From positions 1-64,000 of the forward strand of contig JACKPV010000022.1 in the NCBI GenBank assembly GCA_024233305.1: 64,000 nt of DNA, written 5' to 3'. The DNA is from Verrucomicrobiales bacterium (GTDB taxonomy: Bacteria > Verrucomicrobiota > Verrucomicrobiia > Limisphaerales > J093). Below, one piece after another: positions 34,630 through 43,947 of the stretch. Position numbers and translations under genes: made by a program. The notes under the pieces were generated by a model. That model worked only from the letters and a program-made list of their open reading frames with translations. It had not been told where the DNA came from and searched no databases. How positions within the stretch are numbered: the first letter of the stretch is position 1; every line of letters starts with the position of its first letter.

Positions 34630-37600
34630 ATGGAAACGCGATTAATGACGACCGTTCGCAACGCTTCTGCCGCGCAGGCCCGACCCGCGACCGCCCTCCG
34701 CTTTCGGGCCTGGGGCGCGGCGGTTCTCGGGACGCTGCTGGCGGCCCCGACCACAACCGCCGCCGGCGTGCAGATTGGCATCACCGGGCCGCCCGGCTTG
34801 GTCTATCTGGGCGCGCAACCGACCCCCTCGCCCCTCTACGAACGGGTCCCGATGCACCACCGGCTCGATCTCAAGGTGCGGTTCGTCAACAACACCGGCA
34901 AACCGCTCACCTTCGACGAGGGAGAGGTCTTCTTTGTCGATGACCAAGGCGCTCTGCTCGGCCAGGTGACCTTGACGGGCGAGGAATTCCTGGCGCGGCG
35001 CACCATCGTCGAGGGATCGGCCTTCGCCGAGGGCATCGCCACAGTCGAGGCCGCCAACAGCCTGACCGGGGAGCAGGCCGGCGGGGTGACCCTGGATGGC
35101 ATGGGACGGATCGTGATCGCCGGTTACGGCGTGGACGACGCGCAGCAGGGGCGACTCCTGTTTGCCCGTTTTCTCCCCGACGGCAACCTGGACGATGCCT
35201 TCGATGGCGACGGCAAACTGATCGTCGCCAACGCCTCCTTCCAGACGCTGCGGGCCTTCGACATCGTGGCGGTGGGAGCGGATCGCACGGCATACGGCGG
35301 CACGGGAATGCTCAACACAAAGCGGGTGATGATCGGGGGCGAGATCAGCGCCGGCGGGGCAGCGGGAAGTCTGCGCACCGTGTCGGTCGACGGGGACGCA
35401 TCGGCGTTGGCCACCGCGGTGGATTCGCAATCGCGCCAGCTCCTGGCGGGTTGGGCGCAGGTGGCGGGCAAGACGGTGTTCGCCGTGGCCCGCTTCCAGG
35501 CCGGCAGCTTCCTGCTGGATTCCGCCTTTGCCAACCAGGGCGTTGCGCTGACCGACATCCCGGAAGCCACGGGCGAGACGATTGTCGCGATGGCGATCGA
35601 TGCGCAGGACCGGCCCGTCGTTTTAGGGCAGGGACTGGTCGACGGGCGGATGGCGTTTATCCTGCTGCGCTACCGCGCGGACAACGGCAACCCGGACCCG
35701 TCGTTTGGCGGCAACGGGCTTGGCTGGCGGATCACCGGTCTCGCGGGCGAACACATGCTGGCGGGCGGACTGGCTCTCGAACCGGGAACCGGCCGGATTT
35801 ACGCTGCGGGCAATACCAGCGATGGTCTCCTCGTGTTGCTGGCGCGCTATTCCTCTGCCGGAGTGCTTGATGCCTCCTACGACTGGCCGGGCAACGACGG
35901 TTATCCGGGATTGTCGGCAACCGGACCGGGCGGCGACTGGCGACGCCAGATTGCGGACCTGATCCTGGACAGCGAGGGTCGGCCGGTGCTGGCTGGAACC
36001 GCCAGCAACCCCGGCGAGGATCACCCGCTGTTCACCACGGCGCGGTTCACTTCGGTGGGGGCACCCGATCCGACCTTCCTGGCCGCCGGCTCGATCAACA
36101 CGGAAATCGAGGAACGCAGCGCGCACGGCGCCGGCGTGGTGCAACTGAACGACGGCCGCTACATCACGGCCGGGCATTCCACCAAGGATGCCTCGGTGCA
36201 TTTCAGCCTGGCCCGCTACACCGAAAAGGGCTGGCCGGACCGGTCCATCGACATCCCCACGAACACGACGTTTCAGATCGATCTGCTCGATTTTCCGTTC
36301 TTCCACGACTACCAGACCCAGCCCTTCGACGGCTACGATCCGAAGGTCACCCCGGCCAAGCTGAACATCCAGCTGAAGTTCAACGAATTCGGCACGCCGT
36401 TGTTCATGAGCGGCATCCAGCCCGAGGTCTACCGGCGCAACCAGCGGAGCTACCGGTATCCCGTGCGGAATCCGGCGTTCGGTTATTGGTCGTCGGGCAA
36501 CGGTCACGAGGCCTTCCGGTCGCACACCGGCAATCCATCCCAGCGCTTTGCCTACGACATTGGCGTGGTGAACCCGGACCTGCCCGCAGGACACAAGCGC
36601 CGCGCGCTGCGGCCCGAAGCCGACAGCATGGTGGCCGGCTTGATCGAGCAGTACCAGACGCATCCGGGGTTCGACCCCAATCGGAAATACGGGCCGGGCG
36701 ATTTCAACGAGTGCTTTCTGTGCTACGGCGAACCCATCCACGCCATGGCCGACGGCGTCATCGTGTTCGTGCAGGAAGGGGTCGAGAACAACTGGCCGGT
36801 CGGGGTGGAGTTGAACGGCGGCGGAGGCAACTGGATGATCATCGATCACGGGAACGGGGAGTTCTCGATGTATGCCCACATGATCCCCGGCACCATCACC
36901 GACGCGCTGGGAACGGTCGTGGCCGGGGTCACGCCGGTCACCCAGGGCCAGGTCATCGGCAAACTGGGCAACTCGGGCGCCTCGACCGGTCCCCACCTGC
37001 ACTTCCAGATCAACGACAGCTACGACGGCGCCAACATCAACAACAGCCAGTGCCTGCCGATGTATTTCGTCGACGCGATGTTTCAGACGTCGGAAACCGG
37101 TCCGTGGCTGAGACAGCTCCGGGCGGCAGCGCCGAGCAACACGTTGATCCGGATCATCGATCAGCCGTTCCCCGATCAGCCGGACGTGGCCCCGCGCGTC
37201 TACGGGCCGGGAGCAGCGCAGGAGATCGAAGACCCGCCGAACAGCCGCCTCAACCTGGCCCATGCGTTGTTGATGCCGATCGATCTGAGCGGCAGCATCG
37301 GCACCGACGAGGGACTCTACCTGGCCGACGGTGGGGATCCCGTCGAGGATGTCTACAAATTCCACGTGCCGAAGAAAGCGAAGCTCACCGCCACGTTGGA
37401 CTTCGCCGCCGGCGCCGACCTGGACTTCCATCTCTACGACCTGAACCTCTGGCCGCTGGAACCGGACCGGGGCGCCACGCGCAAGGACACCGAGGGGATC
37501 ACCACCGTGCTGGAACCGGGCATCTACTTCCTGTTCGTCAGCCGCTACGACACCCCCGAGCGACCGCAGGCGGTCAACTACCGGTTGCAGGCGCGCCTCG

Positions 37601-37857
37601 ACCGCCTGCCATCGGATTTGAAGATCGCGCCCTCGGGCGATCCGTCGGATCCGAAGCTGGTGTTGACCTATTCTGCCGAGGATGACGATGTGATCATCGA
37701 AGCAACCTCGATTCTGGGAACGGACGCCGCGGGGGGACCGGCCCCGTGGAGTCCGCTGGAAATCCGACCGGAACGAGTGGACGACGTCTATCGCGTGACG
37801 ATCCCGTGGGGACGTGATCCCGCGCGCTATTTCCGCCTCCGCCGGAACACGCCTTGA
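34630..37857 (+). CDS. Large exported M23-type peptidase with delta-60 repeats
   Basis: About 1075 residues with a signal-like N-terminus (AWGAAVLGTLLAAPTTTAAG). The first half holds delta-60 beta-propeller repeats (GMGRIVIAGYG, FAVARFQAGSF, VAMAIDAQDRPVVLGQG, DSEGRPVLAGTA). An M23 metallopeptidase domain follows: D643 in QRFAYDIG, HAMADGVIVF, YAHM (H750) and HLHF (H789, H791), with DHGNGEFS preceding H750. The metal-binding His that usually lies four residues before the Asp is Arg639, so activity is uncertain. A PPC-like C-terminal domain with FHVPKKAKLTATLDF follows. It should act on peptidoglycan or other cell-wall peptides. ATG 34630 or 34645 may start it. Confidence 0.8.
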   Translation: METRLMTTVRNASAAQARPATALRFRAWGAAVLGTLLAAPTTTAAGVQIGITGPPGLVYLGAQPTPSPLYERVPMHHRLDLKVRFVNNTGKPLTFDEGEVFFVDDQGALLGQVTLTGEEFLARRTIVEGSAFAEGIATVEAANSLTGEQAGGVTLDGMGRIVIAGYGVDDAQQGRLLFARFLPDGNLDDAFDGDGKLIVANASFQTLRAFDIVAVGADRTAYGGTGMLNTKRVMIGGEISAGGAAGSLRTVSVDGDASALATAVDSQSRQLLAGWAQVAGKTVFAVARFQAGSFLLDSAFANQGVALTDIPEATGETIVAMAIDAQDRPVVLGQGLVDGRMAFILLRYRADNGNPDPSFGGNGLGWRITGLAGEHMLAGGLALEPGTGRIYAAGNTSDGLLVLLARYSSAGVLDASYDWPGNDGYPGLSATGPGGDWRRQIADLILDSEGRPVLAGTASNPGEDHPLFTTARFTSVGAPDPTFLAAGSINTEIEERSAHGAGVVQLNDGRYITAGHSTKDASVHFSLARYTEKGWPDRSIDIPTNTTFQIDLLDFPFFHDYQTQPFDGYDPKVTPAKLNIQLKFNEFGTPLFMSGIQPEVYRRNQRSYRYPVRNPAFGYWSSGNGHEAFRSHTGNPSQRFAYDIGVVNPDLPAGHKRRALRPEADSMVAGLIEQYQTHPGFDPNRKYGPGDFNECFLCYGEPIHAMADGVIVFVQEGVENNWPVGVELNGGGGNWMIIDHGNGEFSMYAHMIPGTITDALGTVVAGVTPVTQGQVIGKLGNSGASTGPHLHFQINDSYDGANINNSQCLPMYFVDAMFQTSETGPWLRQLRAAAPSNTLIRIIDQPFPDQPDVAPRVYGPGAAQEIEDPPNSRLNLAHALLMPIDLSGSIGTDEGLYLADGGDPVEDVYKFHVPKKAKLTATLDFAAGADLDFHLYDLNLWPLEPDRGATRKDTEGITTVLEPGIYFLFVSRYDTPERPQAVNYRLQARLDRLPSDLKIAPSGDPSDPKLVLTYSAEDDDVIIEATSILGTDAAGGPAPWSPLEIRPERVDDVYRVTIPWGRDPARYFRLRRNTP

Positions 37858-38029
37858 GCGGCCTGGCCCCGCCCACCGCCGACGTTCCTCCCCGGCCAGC
37901 GGGCGGCATCCGGCGGTGGGGGTTGGTCGCGGGAAAAGGGCCGTAGTGACCGTGCGCAACCGCGCGCGGCGCCACCGTGTGGCCGTGGCCATTACCAACC
38001 GAACAGAGGTCCCGGATGGACGCCGGGAC

Positions 38030-41000
38030 TCAGTTTTCCGGCAGCAGAGTCACCCGGTAAAACGCCGGCGTTGCCAAGGGCGGGTTCAGCATCGCCGTCA
38101 TGCGGGATGCCTCCGCCCGGCCGACGGGCGCTGCCATCTCCCACCCCGCCCCCACCACTGAGGCCCGTTGCTCGACCACGTAGCGCTGTCCTGGCAGGGT
38201 GCGCCACGTCAACTCGATCCCGCGGTCGTCAACCGTCGAATGCAGAATCACGGGGGCTGGCGGCGTCACCTCGCCCAAGGCCACTTGATCGCTGCGGGAC
38301 TTCTTGAAGTTGTCGATCGGCAGCCATTTCGCCACGGTATCGTCGCCGTAATAGATGGTCTGGCCATTGTCGCTGATCAACGGCGCCACGCTCGTCGAGG
38401 TCCAGGGACGGGGCGGCAGCTCCACGATGGCTTCCGGGTTGAGCCCGCTCAAGTCGGCCGACAACATCTCCGGCAGATCGGCGGGATGGCCCGACCATTG
38501 ATACAGTCGGAAGTCCCGAGGGTAGGGGCCGGGCGTCGCCGCAGCGGGTCCGGCGATGATCAGGTAACCCTCCGCATCGCCGGCCAGGCTCCGGATTCCC
38601 CGTCCGTAAAGATCGAGTTCGACCGGGGCCCCGAAGACCGCCGAACCGGGCGGTCCATCGCTGACCGCGAGCGCGGTGAAGTTCAGCACCGGCACCATCA
38701 GCGCCAGGTCGCGTCCGGAAGGCGGCACAATCGGCGCGCGAAACCCGACATACGCGCCGGTGTCGCTGCCGGGCATCATCGCCAGCCCTTCGATCGACCA
38801 ACCCGAACCGTCCTCCGCTTTCGGAGGCACCCCTTCGGCGTCGCTGTCCGCCAACCCGAGATAATCCGGCCCCTTCCCGTGCCAACCCTGATGATCCCAT
38901 TCGATCAGGTCCTGCTTGAGAAAGTCGTAGCGCCCGACGTAGGTCAGAGTGCTCTCCGACCCCGTGCCGGTAAGATCGGTCGCGAACAACCGCGTCCGGT
39001 TGGTGCGGGTTTCGCCGATGTTCGCGTGCGAATGCGAGCCGAGCCAGAACAACCGGCGCCCCACGCGCACCGAGGCCTCGAGGTCCACCTCGCGGAAATC
39101 GCCGTCCTCGATGTCGGTCAAATCAAGGAACGGCGTGAAATCGATCCGCTTCTCCGGCAGCGCTGAGCGATCCCGCGGATACAGCCGCAGGATCTCGTCC
39201 TCGTCATCGGCCACCCACATCCAACCGCCATCGATCGGGATGGCACTCGAAGCGTCACTCGCGCCGAGCAACCACCGCCCGCCCGGCCGCCCCATCGCCG
39301 AGGCGGCATAGGGAACCCGCGCCTCCCCGGTCATCGCCCCATCCGACGCGCGGATGACGATGGTGGCGTAGCCGACGCCCGTCGGATCGGCATCGAGCCG
39401 AAAGGCGCCCATCGAGGTGGAAAGGAGGGTCAGATGGTCGTCGGACACGACCGCGGGATTATCGCTGTGCACGGAGACCGCAACCGAGCCAGCCCCGCTT
39501 TCAGCATCATCAACCGCAAAGGCCAGGGGCGGATTGGTGGGATCGCCGATCACCCCGGACACCGGTTCCCAACCAGCGATGATCGGGGCCGTGTTGTTGA
39601 TTCGGCCGGGTGTCAGCTCGGTCCCGGGGCGGAAGCTGGCGCTCACGCGGTCAGGATCGAACGCCACCGCCACTCCTTTTTCGCCCGCCAGTTCACCGCC
39701 GAACCAAGCCTCCGGGTCGTTCGGATGGTCGTTGCCCGGAAAGCGCGCGACCGCATCCGGCGTGGCGCCCTCCAGTTCGACTTCCGCATCCCCGAAGACC
39801 AGATCTTCCTTGTCGCCACCTTTCCATCCGACCGCATCGAGGATCGTGGCGCCAGCGGGAAGCCCCTCCAAGATGCCGTTGTCTCCCTTGTCGAGGTCCT
39901 CACCCAACGGCACGTCGACCGGACTGCTGATCAACATCACGGTCAGGGCGTCGTTCCCGAAGGCACCCCCCGGGCTGGCAAGTTGCGCATCCTCCACCAC
40001 GACAGTGCGTGCGTCGGGGACGAACTCGGGTCCGGGCGCAGCGACCAGCAACAAGCCGTTTTCCCCCAATTGCGCCCCCGATAGGTCCAGTCGGTAATCG
40101 ACGGTGCCAGGATCGCGGCCAGCGCTGCCGTCGAGGGCCAGCAAGTACACGTTGGTCAGGCCGACGCCGGATTCGCCGCGCAGTTCCACAAACTCAAAGC
40201 CCGCATCGTCCTCGCCGGGAGGGTTGACGTTGATCTCGGAGAGAACCAGCCCGTCATTCTCCCTGACCGCCACTCGAACCCCCGGTAAAATCGTGTCGGG
40301 CGGATACGCGACCGGATCGTCCGTGGCCAGGAGCCGGTGCCGGATGAACCGGTGATACGGGGAGGTGTCCACGATCCGGTCATCGCGGGCGCGAACGAGG
40401 ATCTCGACCGGATGCGGGTCGACCAGGGCGAGCTCCAGTTCCGGGTGAAAGGAGAGGCCGCCGTCGAGGCTGGCTTCCAGAGGGTCGGGACACTCGATCC
40501 GCACCCGGAGCATCCCCACCGGCGGTGTGTTAAGCCAAAGCCGATAAGAGCCGACGGCGCCCTCCTCGCTGACTTGCACCTCCCCGTCTCCCGCATCCAG
40601 CACGATGCCCGGCAGCTCCGGCGCGCCGAAATTCGGATGACCGAGGTGGTCCAGCAGCCAACCGGCGGCCTCGGCGGGAAAGGTGCTGCCGGGTTCACCA
40701 ACCCGCCACGGCAGCGCGTCACCCACCGGATGGTCACTGGCCACCCACGCTTCCGGCGCGCTCCCGGTGGTGTTCCCGCGGCGCCCCACGTAGCCTGGAG
40801 TGAAGTCGATGGGAACGACTGTTCCCCGGACCAGCGCGGCGTCGCCTGGAGGCGCGTTTCGTCGAAAGGCAAGCGGCCCGTAAGCAATGTCCCCGGCACC
40901 GTCGGCATCCAGGATGGCAATCGCATCCAGCACCCGCCAGAATTCCCCAACCGGTCCGTCCAGTCGTCCGTCGTCGTCGAGATCCAAATCCTCTCCCACG

Positions 41001-41473
41001 ACCGGCAAGACGGGCGCCTCGATCAGCATCAGGGTAAGGGAGGGATTCTCGATGTCCGTCTGACCATCCTCGCCCGTATGCCCGACCGTGCTCGAATCAC
41101 CGCTCCCCCAACCGGTGGCCGCGCCGCCCTGGCGCAGCACTTGCGCAGCGGGAGCGACCGCGTAGGGGGCCCCCTGTTGGAGGAGGACCAGGAAGCCATT
41201 GCCCCCGACGTGCCTCCCCGAGAGGTCGAAGAGATTCTGAATCACGCCCGGATTCCCCCCGGCATCGCCCTCCAGGGCGACCAGGTAGGTTCCCACGGCG
41301 AGGACCGAATTCGGCGTGCCGCGGACCTCGACGTACTCGAAGGGAGCATCGCCACCCGCCGGATTCAGGAGGACTTCGTTCAGCCAAAGCCCGGCCTGCG
41401 CCGCGCTGCCCGCCACCGCGACGACCGCCAGACCGATGCCCTTCCGCACGTGTTTCAAACGCCTGAATCTCAA
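38030..41473 (-). CDS. Giant exported lamin-tail/DUF3616 protein
   Basis: This 1147-residue protein has a signal sequence (GIGLAVVAVAGSAAQAG). It carries two lamin-tail-like repeats, both built around an EVLLNP/EINVNP opening, FEYVEVRG or FEFVELRG, and a DLSG-G turn. A Calx-beta-like region lies between them. The C-terminal part resembles DUF3616: WVADDEDEILRLYPRD, DIEDGDFREVDLEA, LFWLGSHSHANIGETRTNRT and WSIEGLAMMP. DUF3616 is a predicted beta-propeller of unknown role. The last 70 residues resemble a fibronectin-like end with YVVEQRAS. It is convergent with the M23 gene. Confidence 0.7.
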   Translation of the reverse strand: MRFRRLKHVRKGIGLAVVAVAGSAAQAGLWLNEVLLNPAGGDAPFEYVEVRGTPNSVLAVGTYLVALEGDAGGNPGVIQNLFDLSGRHVGGNGFLVLLQQGAPYAVAPAAQVLRQGGAATGWGSGDSSTVGHTGEDGQTDIENPSLTLMLIEAPVLPVVGEDLDLDDDGRLDGPVGEFWRVLDAIAILDADGAGDIAYGPLAFRRNAPPGDAALVRGTVVPIDFTPGYVGRRGNTTGSAPEAWVASDHPVGDALPWRVGEPGSTFPAEAAGWLLDHLGHPNFGAPELPGIVLDAGDGEVQVSEEGAVGSYRLWLNTPPVGMLRVRIECPDPLEASLDGGLSFHPELELALVDPHPVEILVRARDDRIVDTSPYHRFIRHRLLATDDPVAYPPDTILPGVRVAVRENDGLVLSEINVNPPGEDDAGFEFVELRGESGVGLTNVYLLALDGSAGRDPGTVDYRLDLSGAQLGENGLLLVAAPGPEFVPDARTVVVEDAQLASPGGAFGNDALTVMLISSPVDVPLGEDLDKGDNGILEGLPAGATILDAVGWKGGDKEDLVFGDAEVELEGATPDAVARFPGNDHPNDPEAWFGGELAGEKGVAVAFDPDRVSASFRPGTELTPGRINNTAPIIAGWEPVSGVIGDPTNPPLAFAVDDAESGAGSVAVSVHSDNPAVVSDDHLTLLSTSMGAFRLDADPTGVGYATIVIRASDGAMTGEARVPYAASAMGRPGGRWLLGASDASSAIPIDGGWMWVADDEDEILRLYPRDRSALPEKRIDFTPFLDLTDIEDGDFREVDLEASVRVGRRLFWLGSHSHANIGETRTNRTRLFATDLTGTGSESTLTYVGRYDFLKQDLIEWDHQGWHGKGPDYLGLADSDAEGVPPKAEDGSGWSIEGLAMMPGSDTGAYVGFRAPIVPPSGRDLALMVPVLNFTALAVSDGPPGSAVFGAPVELDLYGRGIRSLAGDAEGYLIIAGPAAATPGPYPRDFRLYQWSGHPADLPEMLSADLSGLNPEAIVELPPRPWTSTSVAPLISDNGQTIYYGDDTVAKWLPIDNFKKSRSDQVALGEVTPPAPVILHSTVDDRGIELTWRTLPGQRYVVEQRASVVGAGWEMAAPVGRAEASRMTAMLNPPLATPAFYRVTLLPEN

Positions 41474-41706
41474 AGGCGACCTTGTGGAGCAGAAACCGCG
41501 CCAATCGCCGCGCGCCGCGCGCCGCCCGCCCTTTCCACCCCGCCACCGCGAACCGACCGGCCGGGTCCGCCCGCGTTCCCGGGGCTTTTGACATCCCGCC
41601 GCGCCGCCCTATGGTTTGGCGCCCGAGCCGGCCGAACAGCTCCCCGACCAAGCGGACCGGGGCGACCGGCAAACACCACGGACCGGCGACACCACCAAGA
41701 ACGACG

Positions 41707-42966
41707 ATGACGATAACGAACTGGCGAACGAAAGCACCCACAATGACAGCCGTCGCGATGCTGGCGATGACCGCGAGCGTTCGGGCGGAGACCGGGTGGA
41801 CGCAGTGGCGGGGCCCGGGACGCGACGGGATTGCCGCCGGTCCCACGTGGCCGGACAGCCTCGACGAAAAGCACCTTCGGCTACGCTGGCAGGTGCCGCT
41901 GGCGCCCGGCTATTCCGGTCCGATTGCCGCGGACGGACGGGTGTTCACCACCGAGACGGCGGACGAAAAATACGAAGCCGTGACCGCCTTCGACAGCGAC
42001 ACGGGGCGAAAACTCTGGCGGACCCAATGGGAAGGCGCCATGAGCGTGCCGTTCTTCGCCAAGAGCAACGGGGACTGGATCCGGTCGACGCCCGCCTACG
42101 CCGAAGGCCGGCTTTACGTGGCGGGGATGCGCGATGTGTTGGTGTGTCTCGAAGCGGCGGACGGCGTACAGGTATGGCGAATGGACTTCATGGCGGCGTT
42201 GGGCACCCCCCTGCCCTCCTTCGGCTTTGTGTGTTCGCCGCTGGTTGACGGGGATGCGGTCTACACCCAGGCGGGCGCCTCGGTGGTCCGTTTACACAAG
42301 GCGGACGGCCGCGTGGTCTGGCGATCGATGGCGGACGCCGGGGGCATGATGGACAGCGCCTTCTCCTCGCCGGTGCTGGCCGACCTGGCGGGAGTCCGCC
42401 AACTGGTGGTCCAAACCCGCGAGGAACTCGCCGGCCTGGACCCCACGGATGGCAGCGTGCTCTGGCGCCAACCGGTGAAGTCCTTTCGCGGCATGAACAT
42501 CACCACCCCCGTGGTCTTCGGCGATCTGGTGATCACCAGTTCCTACGGCGGGCGGACGTACGGATGGCGCGTAAGCCACGACTCCGGAGGCTACCGGGTG
42601 GAGACCGCGTGGGAACACAAGGCGCAGGGCTACATGTCCACCCCGGTGGTCATCGGAGACTACGCCTACCATCACCTGCGCAGCCAGCGGGTGATGTGCC
42701 TGGACCTGCGGACCGGAGCCGAGCAATGGACCAGCCCGCGGTCCTTTGGAAAATACTGGAGCCTCGTCGCCCAGGGCAACCGGGTGCTCGCCCTCGATCA
42801 GCAGGGCGAACTGTTCCTGCTCGACGCCACGCCCGCGGCCTTCAGCCTGCGCGACAGCCGGCGCGTGTCGGAAAGCGACACCTGGGCTCACCTCGCGGTG
42901 GCTGACTCCCGGCTTTTCGTCCGCGCGCTGGACGCCCTTCAGGCCTGGGAGTGGCAGGCGGACTGA
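41707..42966 (+). CDS. Exported PQQ-type beta-propeller protein
   Basis: A protein of about 419 residues with a signal peptide (VAMLAMTASVRAE) followed by WTQWRGPGRDG, the same opening motif as the protein at 24317-25660. Blade motifs include AFDSDTGRKLWRT, VCLEAADGVQVWRMD, GLDPTDGSVLWRQ and CLDLRTGAEQWTSP. It is likely a periplasmic quinoprotein-like propeller without a recognised enzyme domain. ATG 41707 is preferred; ATG 41743 would shorten the signal peptide. It is divergent from the DUF3616 gene. Confidence 0.8.
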   Translation: MTITNWRTKAPTMTAVAMLAMTASVRAETGWTQWRGPGRDGIAAGPTWPDSLDEKHLRLRWQVPLAPGYSGPIAADGRVFTTETADEKYEAVTAFDSDTGRKLWRTQWEGAMSVPFFAKSNGDWIRSTPAYAEGRLYVAGMRDVLVCLEAADGVQVWRMDFMAALGTPLPSFGFVCSPLVDGDAVYTQAGASVVRLHKADGRVVWRSMADAGGMMDSAFSSPVLADLAGVRQLVVQTREELAGLDPTDGSVLWRQPVKSFRGMNITTPVVFGDLVITSSYGGRTYGWRVSHDSGGYRVETAWEHKAQGYMSTPVVIGDYAYHHLRSQRVMCLDLRTGAEQWTSPRSFGKYWSLVAQGNRVLALDQQGELFLLDATPAAFSLRDSRRVSESDTWAHLAVADSRLFVRALDALQAWEWQAD

Positions 42967-43272
42967 GGAGCGTCGATTCGGGGCCCCGAAACGAACGCGA
43001 GCCGCCCCGGAGCCTGCCTCCGGCTTGCGAAAGGTGCGTTCGCTGGAGTCCGTCGGGCCACCGCTACGTTGCGCCGAGCCGCCATGGCCGGTCGCGCGCG
43101 GCCAGCCGTCAGGTCCCCGAGGCCCCTTACCGCCGTGCGGGCCGATCGAAGGTCGCGGTTTCGCGAATGGTCGCGGCCCGGTCGGCGAGGCGCCAGTTCA
43201 ACCTCGTGAGGCCACGAGTCACTTCCCGGCGATGGCTCGGACGAGGACAGCAAAACCCGACCGGCACGGGGA
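42967..43272. other. Convergent intergenic region
   Basis: No gene is seen between the convergent stops of the PQQ propeller and the ABC ATPase. A short hairpin near 43010 (CCGGAG with CTCCGG around CCTGC) could serve as a weak terminator; it has no T-run. Confidence 0.5.
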
Positions 43273-43947
43273 TCACGGCGCCGTGACCACCTGCCCGTCC
43301 TTTAGCCGGACGATCCGGCGGGCGCGCCGGCTCAGGGCCGGGTCGTGCGTCACCATCACGAGGGTGTGCCCCTCCTCCACGAGATCCTCGAGCAACCGCA
43401 CAATCCCCGCCCCGCTTTGCGAATCGAGGTTGCCGGTCGGCTCATCGGCCAGAATGAGCGGCGGACGGTTGGCCAGGGCCCGCGCCACCGCCACCCGTTG
43501 CTGTTCGCCGCCCGAGAGTTGATGCGGACGATGATCGAGGCGGCCGGCGAGTCCCATTCGTTCCAGCAACGCCGCGGCCCGATCCGCACGCTCAACCCGC
43601 CCCACCCCCGCCAGCCGCAGGGGCAACGCGACGTTCTCCTGCGCGTTCAGCCGGGGCATGAGGTGGAAGCGCTGGAACACGAAGCCCACCTTCCGGTTGC
43701 GGATCGCCGCCAGCTCAGGCGCGTCGCGCGCGGCAACGTCCACGCCATCCAGCCGGTAGGTCCCCGCGGTGGGCCGGTCCAGACAACCCAGCACGTGCAT
43801 CAGGGTGGACTTGCCGGAGCCGGAAGGCCCGAGCAGCGCGATGTACTCGCCGGCGGCGATTTGGAGCGTGACGTCGGAGAGCGCACGCACGCAACGGGCG
43901 CCGCTGGCGTAATGGCGGGATACCTGTTCGAGTTCGATCATGGTCAT
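43273..43947 (-). CDS. MacB-type ABC transporter ATPase
   Basis: This 224-residue ATPase energises the adjacent permeases. Walker A is GPSGSGKST, the signature is LSGGEQQR, Walker B with the catalytic glutamate is LILADEP, and the switch is VTHD. It is the LolD/MacB/FtsE subgroup by its YALSDVTLQ-type N-terminus and short length. ATG 43947 overlaps the preceding permease stop by four bases (ATGA). It is the last of four genes transcribed together. Confidence 0.95.
   Translation of the reverse strand: MTMIELEQVSRHYASGARCVRALSDVTLQIAAGEYIALLGPSGSGKSTLMHVLGCLDRPTAGTYRLDGVDVAARDAPELAAIRNRKVGFVFQRFHLMPRLNAQENVALPLRLAGVGRVERADRAAALLERMGLAGRLDHRPHQLSGGEQQRVAVARALANRPPLILADEPTGNLDSQSGAGIVRLLEDLVEEGHTLVMVTHDPALSRRARRIVRLKDGQVVTAP

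Noticed and set aside
35623..37998. 791-codon minus ORF opposite the M23 gene
   Set aside because: Shadow of a convincing secreted protein; no motif.
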